From: Lethocerus indicus
Lineage: Eukaryota; Arthropoda; Insecta; Hemiptera; Belostomatidae
Direction of reading: 5' to 3'
Length of the DNA: 64,000 nucleotides
Assembly (NCBI GenBank): GCA_019843655.1
Contig: JACDQD010000102.1
Location: 2,985,501 to 3,049,500 of the forward strand
Notes under the pieces: model-generated
Seen by the model: the letters and a program-made list of their open reading frames with translations, nothing else
What the model was told of the DNA's origin: nothing
Databases searched by the model: none
Shown here: positions 12,971-25,100 of the stretch, in pieces
How the letters are laid out: every line of letters starts with the position of its first letter
Position numbering within the stretch: the stretch's first letter is position 1
Translations under genes and position numbers: made by a program

Positions 12971-15900
12971 CAGACATAAAAGCATCTTATACTACCAAAG
13001 TCAGTTATTTCAACTTATTAGTATTACTAAATGTAATAAAACAGTATTGAAACTGTATTGAACGTCATATTTATAATACGAAATATTTTGTATAATAGGT
13101 ACGTTTCATGGATTGAAGTAGTTTACATTATCCTGTTATCCAATAATTACTTGTCCCCCCCCCCAAATATATATTTCTTCTAATTATACGTCCGATGGCA
13201 TGACACCCGGCTCATGGCGAAAGACACTTGGGTGCGATTACTGTAATAATTTTTATGCATTTGCTATGTTATTTTCTGAATAGTTATTACAATTGAAAGG
13301 GTTGAGGAAATCCGGAATTAGTGAATCTGAAAATGGATTCGGTTTCGATTTCTTTCAGTTGTCCTTTGCATCGACTGCCCCTTTGTCCATTCGTTAATAA
13401 TGGACTGGTTTGAATTGTTTTAAATCTAAATAGATTAAAAAGACTCTATCGATCGGTCCACAACCGAAGGAAGGGGAGGAGGGGGTTGGGCTCGATGAAT
13501 TATTTATCTGTTCAAGAAGGCAGCCTTGAACGAGCCACAGGCGTGGAATGCAGTTTCAAACGACGCGTGATTACATATTTTTAAGCCGATAAAGGCACGT
13601 GATGTGTTTCACGTGTCCCGCCCACGACCGATGACTGTTCAGGCGGGCACACAGTTGCCTAAATATCAGGGAAACGGAAACAATGCCCACGGTCATTTCT
13701 TAATCCGTCGGCTCATTTGAATTGCTCCAAACGCGTTTTGGATACCAAAAGAGTTGGCGAGATTGATTGCCACGCAATCTTCTGTAGAGGAAACATACTA
13801 AATATTGTTTAATTACAGGCAATTAGAATTATGCAGCTCATTGTTCATTGAACTGCGACATACTCCTTCATGAGACGGTGGTTTCTCATTATTTCACAAT
13901 TGCAGAACTTCTCTTGATATGATTTCCATAATAGTACAAGGAGGCAAACATATAAACCAGTGTAGTCATTAAAAGTAGAATTCCTTGGGAACTACTACAA
14001 ATCTCTTGAATAGAAAACCTTTTGAAAATTGTACCAGATTACTTTCACTGCATTTGACTCGGGTATGGGAAGGATCAATTTAAAAAATTTTATAGGATCA
14101 ATTAAATTTGATACAGAAATTAACAATTAAATATTAGTGATGAATGTTAACTGTTGTGTTAAACTTCAAGTAGAATTATTTCCATGTACCCATATTACAC
14201 AGAAGAATTCTAACCATCGGATTTTCACATCCTTAGGTAATTTAATTATAGCGCGCGCATGATTTAATGGCTGGCCGGTCTAATATAATTGCCAACAAAT
14301 TTTCGTGTGTGTAATCATTTGGTATATTTTTTTTCCTTAATTTAATCTTAACTACGTTATTAATGTTTCATCATCCAACGGAAGCGAAAGGTAGATGTGT
14401 TCTACACACTGAAATAATATAGGAGGTTATTTATATCCCTCCGACTAAACGTAAGCCATTCAAAGAGGCATTATGTAAACAGTTCTGAATGTTTAATTCA
14501 TTTAAAATAGTTAATTAACGTATATATCGCGGCAAATTTATTTAACTGTCAAATGTTTTATTTTAACATACTCCTTATGAAAAATTATTTAGTGGTTACG
14601 CACGCAATCCCAAATGGAATGTAGGAATTACAGTCGAAGGCGTGTATTGGGTTTACCGTGATGAAAAACATGTTTTAAGGAATTAAGAATATAACATGAG
14701 AAATACTTTTAACCTGATCTATTTTTGCAACATGTCAATGTATTTAGTAAATTTATGCAGGGATGCAGTCGTCCAACCGGGAAGGGAACGACCGAGAAAC
14801 TTATTATAGAAATGACGCAGTGAGGCCGGCCGGAAAGAACGCCCGAAGAGTTGGTGGGGGGACGGGGGGGGCGATTCTCGAGATCTGGTTCAAGCAACGG
14901 TTCCAAAGGTCGAATTTGTTTTGATCGGGTAGCCGTGTGGGTGTGGCCCGGCCCCATCGGGCGCGGGGGGAGCGACGCAAAAGGAATTCGGGCGCAGAAG
15001 TCGTCGGAGGAGCCCAAGCGGGGTGGGGAAAGTAGTGGGAAGGAGAAAGGGAGTGAGAGGACGGGGGTGGGAAGAGTGGGGATCCTTGGGGAAGAGTGGG
15101 AGCCGGCAAAGATGGACGGCGGGAGAAATGAAGAGCTCTCCGACCGTGGGGGAAATGGAGCACTCCCCGATGATGCCATCTGCAGCACTAATAATATGGA
15201 AATCTGTGACAGGGTCATTTGGTTAAGTCCCATATGCATCAACATATTTTAGCACTATCTGTCCTTTCAATTAATAAAATGTATAGTATATCATTATAAT
15301 AATAATAATCCAAATAAATTTATCACTTAGTTGGGGATATATTGGGAGTGGATATAATTTTCCAACAGCGACTGCTCCATATATTATACTATTATTTGTA
15401 GAAAATAGTCTGGTACAAAATGCATACAATCAGCCTATTGTTATTCTGTTACTCATTTCAGTTTTTGTTTAAACCCTCCGCGCTCATTAAACACATCGTT
15501 AGTGAGTAGTAGGTTTCTTCGTATAAATGTTGTCCCTGCTCAATATTCGTAACTGGGAAACTGCAACTGAGAAAGGAGGAGGGGGAGCACAACGGTATAT
15601 ATTTGGAGCGTGATGAAAAAAAAGATGGGCCGGTGAGAGTAAAACAGAGAGAAGGTGTAAGAAAGGAAAACCGACACAAATTCTATTATAATTTCAATCC
15701 AATTATCTGAATCCTATTCCTATTGTGTAATATTTCTAGAAATAGACAAACGGGGACTCCTTGAAATATTGTTAAACATTGAATAGAATTGAAATTTTAT
15801 TTTTTTCAGAATTTTTTCAGAGACTGGTATCAACTAGTATTGTTGATATTGGTATTTTATTAACCGGATTAAAACCTAATATTGAGGATGTTCTTTATTA

Positions 15901-16300
15901 TCTTCTCAAGCTTCATTGGTATAATCAGTTAGACCTGTTTTGTATTTTTCATTTTAATATCGAATAATCTGATCCTATTCGTTTCGGATATTCGAATGTA
16001 TATTCGGTTCGTGGTTGTGAATTCAGGCGTTATCCCTTTCTCTTCCTTTAAGACAACTCCAACCTTATAAAACTAGTAGTATAAGAGATGTGATATATAT
16101 TTAAAATACTTAAACACGTGTGGATGTTAAAATAAAATAGAAAATTTTAGATTATATGTAAGTTTTAATACCAGGACTGTTCTTGGAAGAAAAGTGTTAC
16201 TGCTGGTGGATTACCTTATAGGTACGTATCCTGGAACCTTAGTTCGGGAACAGATATTTTTTTTTATTTCGTTATAAATTTTTATTTTTGAGGCCCGCAG
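12971..16300. other. Non-coding DNA around a large G-rich patch
   Basis: A C10 run lies at 13155-13164 and a GC-rich patch near 13440-13740. The strongly G-rich plus strand at 14750-15180 produces three overlapping open frames: 178 codons at 14709-15245 minus, 119 codons at 14804-15163 minus, and 133 codons at 14851-15252 plus. These are Ser/Pro-rich or Gly/Arg-rich low-complexity translations with no recognisable domain. Frames open on both strands over the same bases are typical of stop-poor GC-rich DNA. Confidence 0.65.
15063..15100 (+). other. G-quadruplex-capable tract with 12-bp direct repeat
   Basis: Five G tracts of three or more (15063-67, 15069-71, 15078-81, 15088-91, 15098-100) are separated by loops of 1, 6, 6 and 6 nt. 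This fits the usual four-tract G-quadruplex rule. The 12-mer GGGAAGAGTGGG occurs twice, at 15069-15080 and 15089-15100, so part of the tract arose by, or looks like, tandem duplication. More G tracts precede it at 15020-15051. Confidence 0.75.
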
Positions 16301-17288
16301 TGTGGCGAAGTTCGTGTTAACCGCCAGACTGGATGTTTCGTGCGTCGGTCTCAAAATTCTATACGGACGGACGAGATTGGCCCGGCCGGGGCATTAGCGC
16401 CGATTCCGAAACAGTTATATAACGTTACGTTAGTCATCTGCCTGCGAGAGTCCCGCTCGTCCACGTGAAAGTGCCCCCTATCATCATCCCGGCGGTCCTC
16501 CCGTGTTTCGGGACGGATATTTAGCCCGGATGCCGGGAATTTACGTTCCCTCGTCCCCGGTGATTCGTTTCTGTCGCCCGGCGGCGGAACGGAATAAGTG
16601 TCCGGCTCACGGGGACTCTCGGGACACCTGTCATCATCATCCCGTAGGATTCGTGGCAGGTGGAACTCGAGTTATTGAACGGGAACATCCGGACAACTAC
16701 TTAAGTAATATTCTCTGACATGTAGTAATATGAGAATTTATGGTTGTACGCATATTGTTGGAAGATTTACAGTTGTTATCATGTCACATTACCCTAAATT
16801 GAAGTGAGAGAATAGCTTGAAAAATTGTTTCCTGCAATTATTTTTCTCTGTCTACATGCATTCACATAAATTTGATTTGGTCAAGTCCGCAAGGGACAAA
16901 TTCGTTCTGACCCCCCGCGTATTTTATTAGATCAACTATACTTTTGTATTTGTCGCTTCGGTTCTTTTCAATTAAAACCAGGAGACAACCGGTTGCATTA
17001 TTCGCGAAATATCCCCTTCACGATAACCCCTCTAAAGTTAACCAGTTTCAGAAAAACCCGGCCGGTCGTCACGTGAATGCCACACAGCGTGAAATTTCCT
17101 GTTCCTGTCATGATTCCCGGGAAGAGAGGGTCCTGGACCGATCATTGGGTCGTGGAGGAAACCTGGTTCGGGAGTAGGCGGAACCAGCGGCTTCTTCGTA
17201 TTGTGTGATTCACGGCCGAATTAACGCAATCCTGACCCGATTCTGACCCCAGGGAGGGGTTTATTTAATCCGGTTTCCTCACTGAAAT

Positions 17289-17304
17289 ATAATTTCGAAA
17301 TTAT
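17289..17304. repeat. 16-bp perfect palindrome
   Basis: ATAATTTCGAAATTAT is identical to its reverse complement. About one 16-bp palindrome is expected by chance in a window of this size, and more in AT-rich DNA, so it is recorded without a role. Confidence 0.85.
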
Positions 17305-18385
17305 TATAAAATAATATACTAATTACTTTCGAGAGATATATGTAAATCCTTTCTTGTTTGGGGGATTTGGCAGACGCCAAGCTTCCAATAGTTATCTATT
17401 GGATAATTTTTTGGATAAATATTTAAAATTAATTCTAATTTCAGAAAAAATATTTAAAGAAAATTGCCACATAAACGTACAGCACTATACTTTGTATAAC
17501 TCTTTAGTCTACCTTTTAGTCAATATCTGTGACCTTACTCATAATTTTCGAATAAAATTTATGTAAACTACTCATTTGGAGAGGAGTCATTGTGCTTGCA
17601 TTATTACACTTTGGGTTCCTGTTCGGGTTCCTTATTACAAATTGCCTCTTCTTTAGAACCTGGATCCTTACAAAATGCCGTAATATTTCTTCCGTAAAAA
17701 ATGGAGATTTTTAAATTGTGATTTTATCGACAATTTTATTGCCCAGAACGTGTTATTTCTTCGGTACTGGGGATAAAATATATCCAGGATCACCGAAATT
17801 CACCCACGGACTATACCATGGTTGCAATCGAGACGCCCGAACCGGAAGGCGCTTTGTCTTTGTTATCCTTCTCAAGGACTTACTTTCACAATATTGCAGA
17901 CAGATTATTCATGCTTTATTATTAAATGACCGGGTACGTGGCCTTTCTTCGAATTCAATGGCAATCATCTTTGGGAATTTCTGCCTTCCGTGACCCATAT
18001 CCTCTTGCGATTTTGATCTATAAACATATCCTCGATTATATTTAGCCCTTGCACATATCAAAGTTTCCGATCATTTAAATAGTTCTATCTTATCGAAAAA
18101 TATATTCTTTGTATGGTTTCTAGAATTTAATTTAAAAATTATTAAATTTCAACATTTATGAAATAAGAAATTCTCGCTCATCATTCCTTATTTGACCCAT
18201 TACGTAACGATTTTTTAAAATTCATCTTCAAACGGAGAATTCGTTTTGTTCGGTAGGTATCGCGATCTAATATTTTATTTATGGTGAAGATGTATACTAC
18301 AGAAACGTATACGTTTGCCTAGTGGAATGGAGTGTATTAACTCGTAAATTTACGTCATAAATCTTCGGCATAGAAATTACGGTCA

Positions 18386-18446
18386 GCCAAGTTAAACACA
18401 TGTTAAGTTAAAACATATGTTATGTTAATATATGTTAAGTTAAACA
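18386..18446 (+). repeat. Local direct repeats of a TGTTAAGTTAAA unit
   Basis: ATGTTAAGTTAAA occurs at 18400-18412 and again at 18432-18444. A related AAGTTAAACA lies just before, and ATGTTATGTTAATATATGTT lies between. This is a short degenerate tandem cluster, probably from slippage. Confidence 0.75.
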
Positions 18447-20702
18447 TTCATGCCGGCATTAACATTTTATAGTAATCAAGAGCTGTTCATACGCAAGCCG
18501 CGTCGGTCGCCGTCAGAACAGAATGGTCTGATTCGTGACCATATTTTTTAACTCCTTTCCATACTTAAACGTTTTCGTCAAGCGTCACGAGAAGGGAGGA
18601 CACGAAAGCTGTATAATGGAAGAGATAAATTTTCTGTTTATTTCCCGGGACGAAAACTAACCTGGCCTACTTTGTCCGACTGCGCCGGTGAATCACGAGC
18701 GTGATCAATGCGGCAGGAATGTTGTAGGGAACAGTCTCGGGCATTCCGATCGGCGTTAGCGCAAACGCCCACCGTCCTATATGTCCGTTCTACCTTTAAC
18801 ACAAACTGTCGCTCTCGATTTGTTCCGTATTTATTGAACGCAGCGCAAGGGGGAACGAGGAAGTAGATCCAATGCGAGAAATTGCCAATGAAATTGTATC
18901 ATTCTGGTTTCCACAGAATATCAGAGCCCTGAGAGAATCGTGCGCATATCGGAAATTGCGCCAATATGGGCACATTTATTTTGCTTTGAACATTTACAGT
19001 TTCAATTAATATAACAACAATAATTATCAGCTTTTAAAGGTTATAACCGTCGTCAGATAAAATAAATATATGCAAAACTTACCTTGACATGAAGTCATTT
19101 TCATCACTATATATAAATTCTTTATTCATTTTTAAATTTATTTCTGTGCAGCTAATTAAATCTTGTTTTGCACTTATCCATATGCTAAAGATTTTTTTAA
19201 AACGCAATACGCATTTTAAATAATTCTGTATCGTTTCTGAAGGTTGGCGAGATCTTACGCAACCTTTTTCAATTCCCAATACACGAAAAAAACCTAAAGT
19301 TAAAAATTATCCCAACTTCCTGTAAACGTCGGAAAAAAACAGCATTACTGGTTGTAGAACCCCAATGGCATTGAAGCCCCGGCTATCTTATTTAGCATAT
19401 CACTGATTGTATGTGCAAATGATTGTATAAAGGTTAACAGGAATTTAAATCAATCCTTTTTTCTTCTTATTAAATGATCCTTGATGGAGTGGACACCGCG
19501 GTGACTGTGGATGGCATAATACGTTCCCGGCAAAGTCATTTTGCACTATCTGTAGTGTATATATTTGAAAAGATCTAGTTTATTCGCGAATAAAAGTACG
19601 TTTTCATAACGCCTTTTAATAAATTCTCCAAGTTCCAGCAGACCTTCCTTGTCTGTTATACAGACTTAACAACCTGCCAATAGGTAATGCGCAGTTATTC
19701 CAACGTCGATCGAAACCTCTTTATTATTACTACGTTTTTATGTAAACATTTCGTCATAGTTATTATAGGAAAAATTCATTTTTTAACTTTATTTATTATG
19801 CGCAATTAATAATATTTATTTACATTAAATGCAGAATGTAGGGTTACCAACATTTACTAGACTGTTATTATTTATAGACAGAAGTCATTTTTGTTATTAT
19901 TTACAACTGAAATTCTTGGAGCATTTACTGTGCGGTTTCAAACCACTTCTTTTGGTTTTTCCCTTTGCAGCCATTATGCTCCAATCTGGTTACTTACCGA
20001 AGTGATGAAGGCTTCTGTGTGGGCGTGTACATATGAACGTCCGCATATATTTTATGGTCTCCATCTGCGCATCTCTACCCTTTTGTCATTTATTACCATA
20101 TTGTGAGGTCTTAAATTTAAACATGTTCACTACCGATCACTTTATGTGATTTATTAATAAATTCTCATTGTCCACGTTTCGTGGGGCTTTTAAATGATTA
20201 AAAATTAATTGAATTATTTTAGTTTTAATTTGTTTGAATTTTTATTTCCAACAGGTTAAAACTATGGTAATGCGATATCAAACAACGCGGAACGGACGTT
20301 ACGAGTAAATAAATATTAATGCACTGAAATTCATATTTTCCTGGTTTATAATGCTTTATACGGTGGGTTGCTTGGGTCGTTGAAGAAGACCTGTAAACTC
20401 TCATTAAGTCTGAAAGGAGCATATTTAAAAATGCTTTTCATTATTGTATTTTAAACTGTTTGTCTGCGTTTATGTAACTGTAGAGGGTTTCAGTGCCGCC
20501 TTATTTATTATTCATTCTATAAAATTATGCAGGGTTTCGTTGACATAGACAAAAGTCTGTTTTCAATTTTGGAAGCATCTGTTTTAATTCGACGTTAACC
20601 AGCCGAAACAGGACACATGGGACACGTGCAGGGATTTCGCCTTCCATTAATTTCATGCTGACGTTATGTGTTTTATATTGCAATAAATTCGATACGCTAA
20701 GT

Positions 20703-20731
20703 ATGAAGTATTATATACTACAATACTTCAT
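20703..20731. repeat. Hairpin, perfect 10-bp stem
   Basis: ATGAAGTATT at 20703-20712 and AATACTTCAT at 20722-20731 are perfect inverted copies around a 9-nt loop. An alternative inner stem AGTAT/ATACT competes with it. The stem is too short for an ordinary pre-miRNA. Nothing nearby suggests a promoter. Confidence 0.85.
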
Positions 20732-21511
20732 GCTGAAATACTAATTTCTTTCATTAAAATGCTAATGGCCTTGTGAAATAAGTACATTGGATGATTTTAT
20801 GTAGGTACTTCATAACCTGCTCTTTCGCTCTTTTACCCACATCCTTCTTTTACAAGAGAAATTTAATCTTTTTGTCTTTTAGTTGTGATTGCTAGGACCA
20901 CATAGGTTGTTAGTTCATTGATAATTTAACAAGACCTTAAATCGTATTGACTTAGTAAAAGTGGGACAAATCATGAATAAAGCCCCGAAATTACATACCG
21001 CGGTACTGACATGGTGGTAGATAATTATTCCTCATGAAGTACATCTGCTATTTTCGGAATAGCAGGTGTGACGAATTGTTTGATGATCGAAAAAGTCTTC
21101 ATTAATCATTAGATAGCAAGTTATTGAGGGCATAGAGTTTTAAAAGTGAAAACTACAGTTATAATTACTGGGCGTTATCTGTTGAACAATTGATAGGAAT
21201 TTTTTTCGCAACTAATAAACTGCTTGGGGATCAATTTATCTTTTAGGCACGGTGGCGACAGTGTAAACAATAAGTGACCGAATGTCCCTTTTTCAGCATC
21301 TCAGTCACCTCCACTCCTGTCCCTGCATAATTTCTACCGTAACCGGTGACCCCGAGGCGCAGTCAGAGGCGAGTCAAACGTCAGACTCCTCTTTAGGTCA
21401 GGAGAGGAGACGCGTAGCGTGGGGCCGGTAAAAACAAATGGGGGTGCGAAACGCCGAAAGTGACGCAAGTGGGGCCCCACCTGTCGTTCGAGTGGCGCCC
21501 GTTATTCAGCG

Positions 21512-21539
21512 CCCTCGCCCCTGCCCCCCGCCCCCACCC
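21512..21539 (-). other. Minus-strand G-quadruplex-capable tract
   Basis: The plus strand shows C tracts at 21512-14, 21518-21, 21524-29, 21531-35 and 21537-39 with spacers of 3, 2, 1 and 1 nt. The minus strand therefore has five G tracts with very short loops, a strong quadruplex pattern. It lies in the 21240-21580 GC patch. Confidence 0.75.
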
Positions 21540-21954
21540 ACCGTTCAGGCGCTGGCCCCAGGGTCGAGGACCCACAGCATCACTAACATAGTTACCGCTC
21601 TCTTACTCACAGCACATTCTCAGGACGCACAGGAAGTACGGGCTATTAGCTCTCCCTTTTATTTATCGAATTTTCCCTTACAGGGATTGATAAGAATCAA
21701 CTGTAAACGCACTGACAAAACCACTATAAAAATAGAATGTAATTTACTGGATTTCTAATAAAGATATAATTTACACGAATATATCATCTGCAAGAAATAA
21801 AAATGTATTTTTACCGAAGGGTTCTTTAAAAGCATTCTGGTCATAATGAGTCAACTTGTTCCCGACGCCAGTGATAGTACAAAAAATATATTTCGCCAAA
21901 TTGTTTGTACGCCACCTACAAAATAGAATACTTTATTTTAAAGCAGGAAAAATG

Positions 21955-22133
21955 ATATCTAGTGTTACTGTAGGTTCGTGATGTTGTAGCGTTCAGTAGC
22001 GCTACTGAAGATGGCGAGCAGCCGAAACCGGTCTAGCAAAAGACCAAACCAGCGAGAGGAGACAGAAACATCACGAACCTACAGTATCCCAACCCCTCGC
22101 AGACCAAAAAACAGGTATATCATATCTAGTGTT
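21955..22133. repeat. 12-bp direct repeat flanking the 155-bp insertion (putative target-site duplication)
   Basis: ATATCTAGTGTT occurs exactly at 21955-21966 and again at 22122-22133. The first copy ends at the base before the inverted-repeat arm begins. A perfect 12-bp repeat that abuts a structured insert is the classic mark of integration with staggered cutting. The length suits target-primed retroposition (SINE or LINE style) better than the 2-10 bp duplications of most cut-and-paste DNA transposons. Confidence 0.8.
21967..22121 (+). mobile_element. 155-bp non-autonomous inserted element, fold-back form
   Basis: The insert starts with ACTGTAGGTTCGTGATGT (21967-21984), whose perfect inverted copy is at 22068-22085. 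An 18-bp perfect palindrome, TTCAGTAGCGCTACTGAA, lies at 21992-22009. The core continues through GAAACCGGTCTAGC to the repeat arm, then an end block at 22078-22106 that finishes CCTCGCAGACCA. The left 34 bp look like an inverted copy of parts of the right side with the middle deleted. This may be a fold-back or a 5' inversion made during insertion. It encodes nothing, so movement would depend on another element's enzymes. I do not recognise the family. Shared blocks at 54.3 kb and 47.0 kb show that it is dispersed. An A-B box Pol III promoter is not evident. Confidence 0.75.
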
Positions 22134-25100
22134 CTAATGAATGTGCTGGACTAATAATACTACTCGGGCATAGGTTAGTGCTTACAGCGACCCTGTCCCA
22201 GTTGCGGACCAAATGTTCCTTGAGTGTATACATTTTTAGATCTAAGAAACTACAGTTAAGTATAACAGTTCTCCCTTCTAAGGTTTAAATGGCTTTTAAC
22301 AATTCAAATGTGCGTTTCAGACATTCAAAAAACGAGAGTGCCTTTAATAGAGATTGAGTTGTTTTAAATATTAGCTGACCTATAAAATGTGGCGTTAAGG
22401 AGATCACTAACAAGCGCTATATTATGCACGTCGGGAGCTATAGAATTTAAGATTTGCCCCGAAAACTTGTCCGCTCGCCCATTGGTCCAGCTTATGGTGG
22501 CGTTATCACGTGGTTATCACCGCTTGTTCTCAATTCGAGCGTGTAATCAAACTGAAGTGACACCACAGATACATTATTAAAACGTGACTGGCGGAAATTG
22601 GTACTCAGAAGTGTTAATTAGGTATTTACTTCTGTACCCATTCTATGAGAGTTTTCAAGGCTAAGGCGGCAAACGTGATCCTTACATTCACGCGCCCAAA
22701 AAGGGCCTCATTTGAAACTTTAATTTGCTTCGTATTTAGAATTGGAAAACTGGACCCAATTATGAGTGGGTTCGATGAAATTTAAAAATCTGTCTACCCC
22801 CAAAAGGTAAACTGTAGACATTGACGTGACACAAATTCTAGACCCTACTCCAATTTTAAGGATATTTTCCTGTAAGAAGGAAAACAAACTTTTATAGTTT
22901 GTGTCCTGAAGGAACTGGCTTTTTACCTTCTTAAGTTTGCCTTGTATAAAAGACTCCGGTTTAAAAGATTAATAAAAAATAAAAATGAGTCAGGCGGTTG
23001 TTTCAGCGAGTTAAAGTTCTACTCTTGTTGGCGGCAGGGAATTTATGCAGAGTGCACTGTAATTTCAGGGACTTAGGTCCAATTTAAACTTTTTTAATAA
23101 TCAACTTTAAAGAGCATAACTTTGCATATTTTAAGTGACCGGCATTAAGTATTTTGCGCTTATATTTGAAACGCGCTTTATAAATTAATTTAATTTTATA
23201 TGAGTTAACAGCCCAGAATAATAAAGGAAGGTAGTTTATCTTCATCAGCTTACTTCTTTTTGTTGAGTCATAACATTCTGATAACGTATGAATGTAAAAT
23301 ATCAAATTTTACCCAAGTGTACAAATATAAGCGGTGAAATTCTGAAGAAAAACAAAAAATAGTAAACTATATCCAGTTTCACTTTTTCTGAGCGGTCTGG
23401 TCTCGCCCTCGAATTATCATAAACGGTAGTTCAGACTACCGGAATTCAACTTGTTAAACTCTTTTTACGATTCCCATAATTGGGCATATCTTGGTCCGAT
23501 CGGAACATCTACAGAAGTAGAAAACATATATATTATACAAATTATGTCATTCGAGGAAACCGGTCGTGCAGGTGAACCTACATTTTTTGTAATACTACTC
23601 ATAATATTTGAGAGAAGAAGTGCCTTTTTAAACTAAAGAACAATTTTTTGTACGAAATACTGTTTGAAGTTCTGCAATCCAGCTTAGTTAAATTATAAAA
23701 TGAGGAATCTGTACTATGTTCTTATGCAACAATTATAATTCTTAGGGTTTTTAGTTTTTGAAGTGTCCTTTAATTCATTTTAGCTTTCCTTATCATGCAT
23801 CTGTGTAATATGACAATTCACAAATATTATCTAACAATTAAATGTTATACGAAGTTCAGGCACTGATATTCGCTAACGTATATCATATCTAAAGAAATAT
23901 TGCATAATATCAAGAAACATGAAAGGAGAATCAAATCCATTACCATAGTGTTGTCAGAGAATAACCGGTAATATAGCGTAACCGGTAATATAACGATATT
24001 ATTCCATTTTCTTCCGTCGGAACGCCGGGAACCGGGGGCGGCCATCTTCCCTCTCCAGTTTCTCACGAATTGAATTGTTCCCAGTTCATAAGGAGGGCGA
24101 AGATTCACGACTCCATTTAAAGCATTGCGGAGGCCGGTTGATAAATGAGGAGCCTTGGCGGCATGTCTTCGCTTGAAGAATGCCCGCGACCGAAACCAGT
24201 TTTGTTGCGAGTTGGACTCCGTGGACTTCTTGGTTCTGGGCTCTTGCCTTATGGGTTCTGTTCATTTAGGAATCGTTGGTAGCACTGCGTTGTCCTTGAT
24301 CATGTGGTCCTTCCTGATGCGATAAATCAGCGGGGAATTTTAAAACCTTGATCAAATCGTGTTATGTATTTCTTCCTTCTCCCTAATCAAGTATTTTATT
24401 TTATTTCATTCATATTTTTTATAAATGATTACAGTTTTACAATTGAATTTAAAATCCACATTCTGGTGGATGTAATAAATGAACCTGAAGCATACCAAAG
24501 AAAAAGAACAACCTTAGAGCTTCCATTTCTTATAAAACATTCTCTGGGAATTATTATTTTTTTAACTATTTGAAATTATATAGGAACAAGTAAGGTGTAC
24601 ATAAATATTAGCATAAAAAATAGCACGCGAACAGCGGTTAAGATATAATCAACAATAAAAACCAGAATTAAATATACACCATAAAATGTTATAAAAAAAT
24701 TATGTCTTGTGGGAGGATATCAGATTAGTACTCGCTTTATGTCAGCTACAATAACCAAGTCTATCAATTACTATCAGTTCTCATGTCAGGATATTGATTA
24801 TTTCGCACGTTCACATTATATTTGATGGAATAACAATGGAATGTAATAAAAGCGGTTGTGTTAAATTTAGAAATTACTGATGAGAAATCCCTTATATGAA
24901 CTCTCTGATCTATCAATTTTATTTTATTTAAATAACCTAATTTAAATAAATTAAAGGAAGTGGTCCCGGTTTTTCATCACTTTGATCCATAGGGGTGCGC
25001 ATTCAGAAATTTATGTTGTTGTAAACCTAAAATTTACGCTGAAAATTGACCGCCATTAACTGAAGAATAAAATTACATGGTAAACGAAGATGTTACAGAT

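Larger units (their letters stand above)
16301..21954. other. Non-coding DNA with GC patches at 16300-18870 and 21240-21580
   Basis: GC-rich patches lie near 16300-16700, 16960-17290, 18480-18870 and 21240-21580. AT-rich DNA without a gene lies between them. Within the first patch the phrase ATCATCATCCCG recurs near 16480 and 16630. Open frames reach 106 codons (21438-21758 plus) and none is recognisable. Confidence 0.65.

Noticed and set aside
14709..15245. 178-codon minus-strand open frame, the longest in the window
   Set aside because: Ser/Pro-rich low complexity over a G-rich patch, with overlapping frames of 119 codons (minus) and 133 codons (plus) on the same bases. No domain, signal or known similarity. 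Composition explains it.
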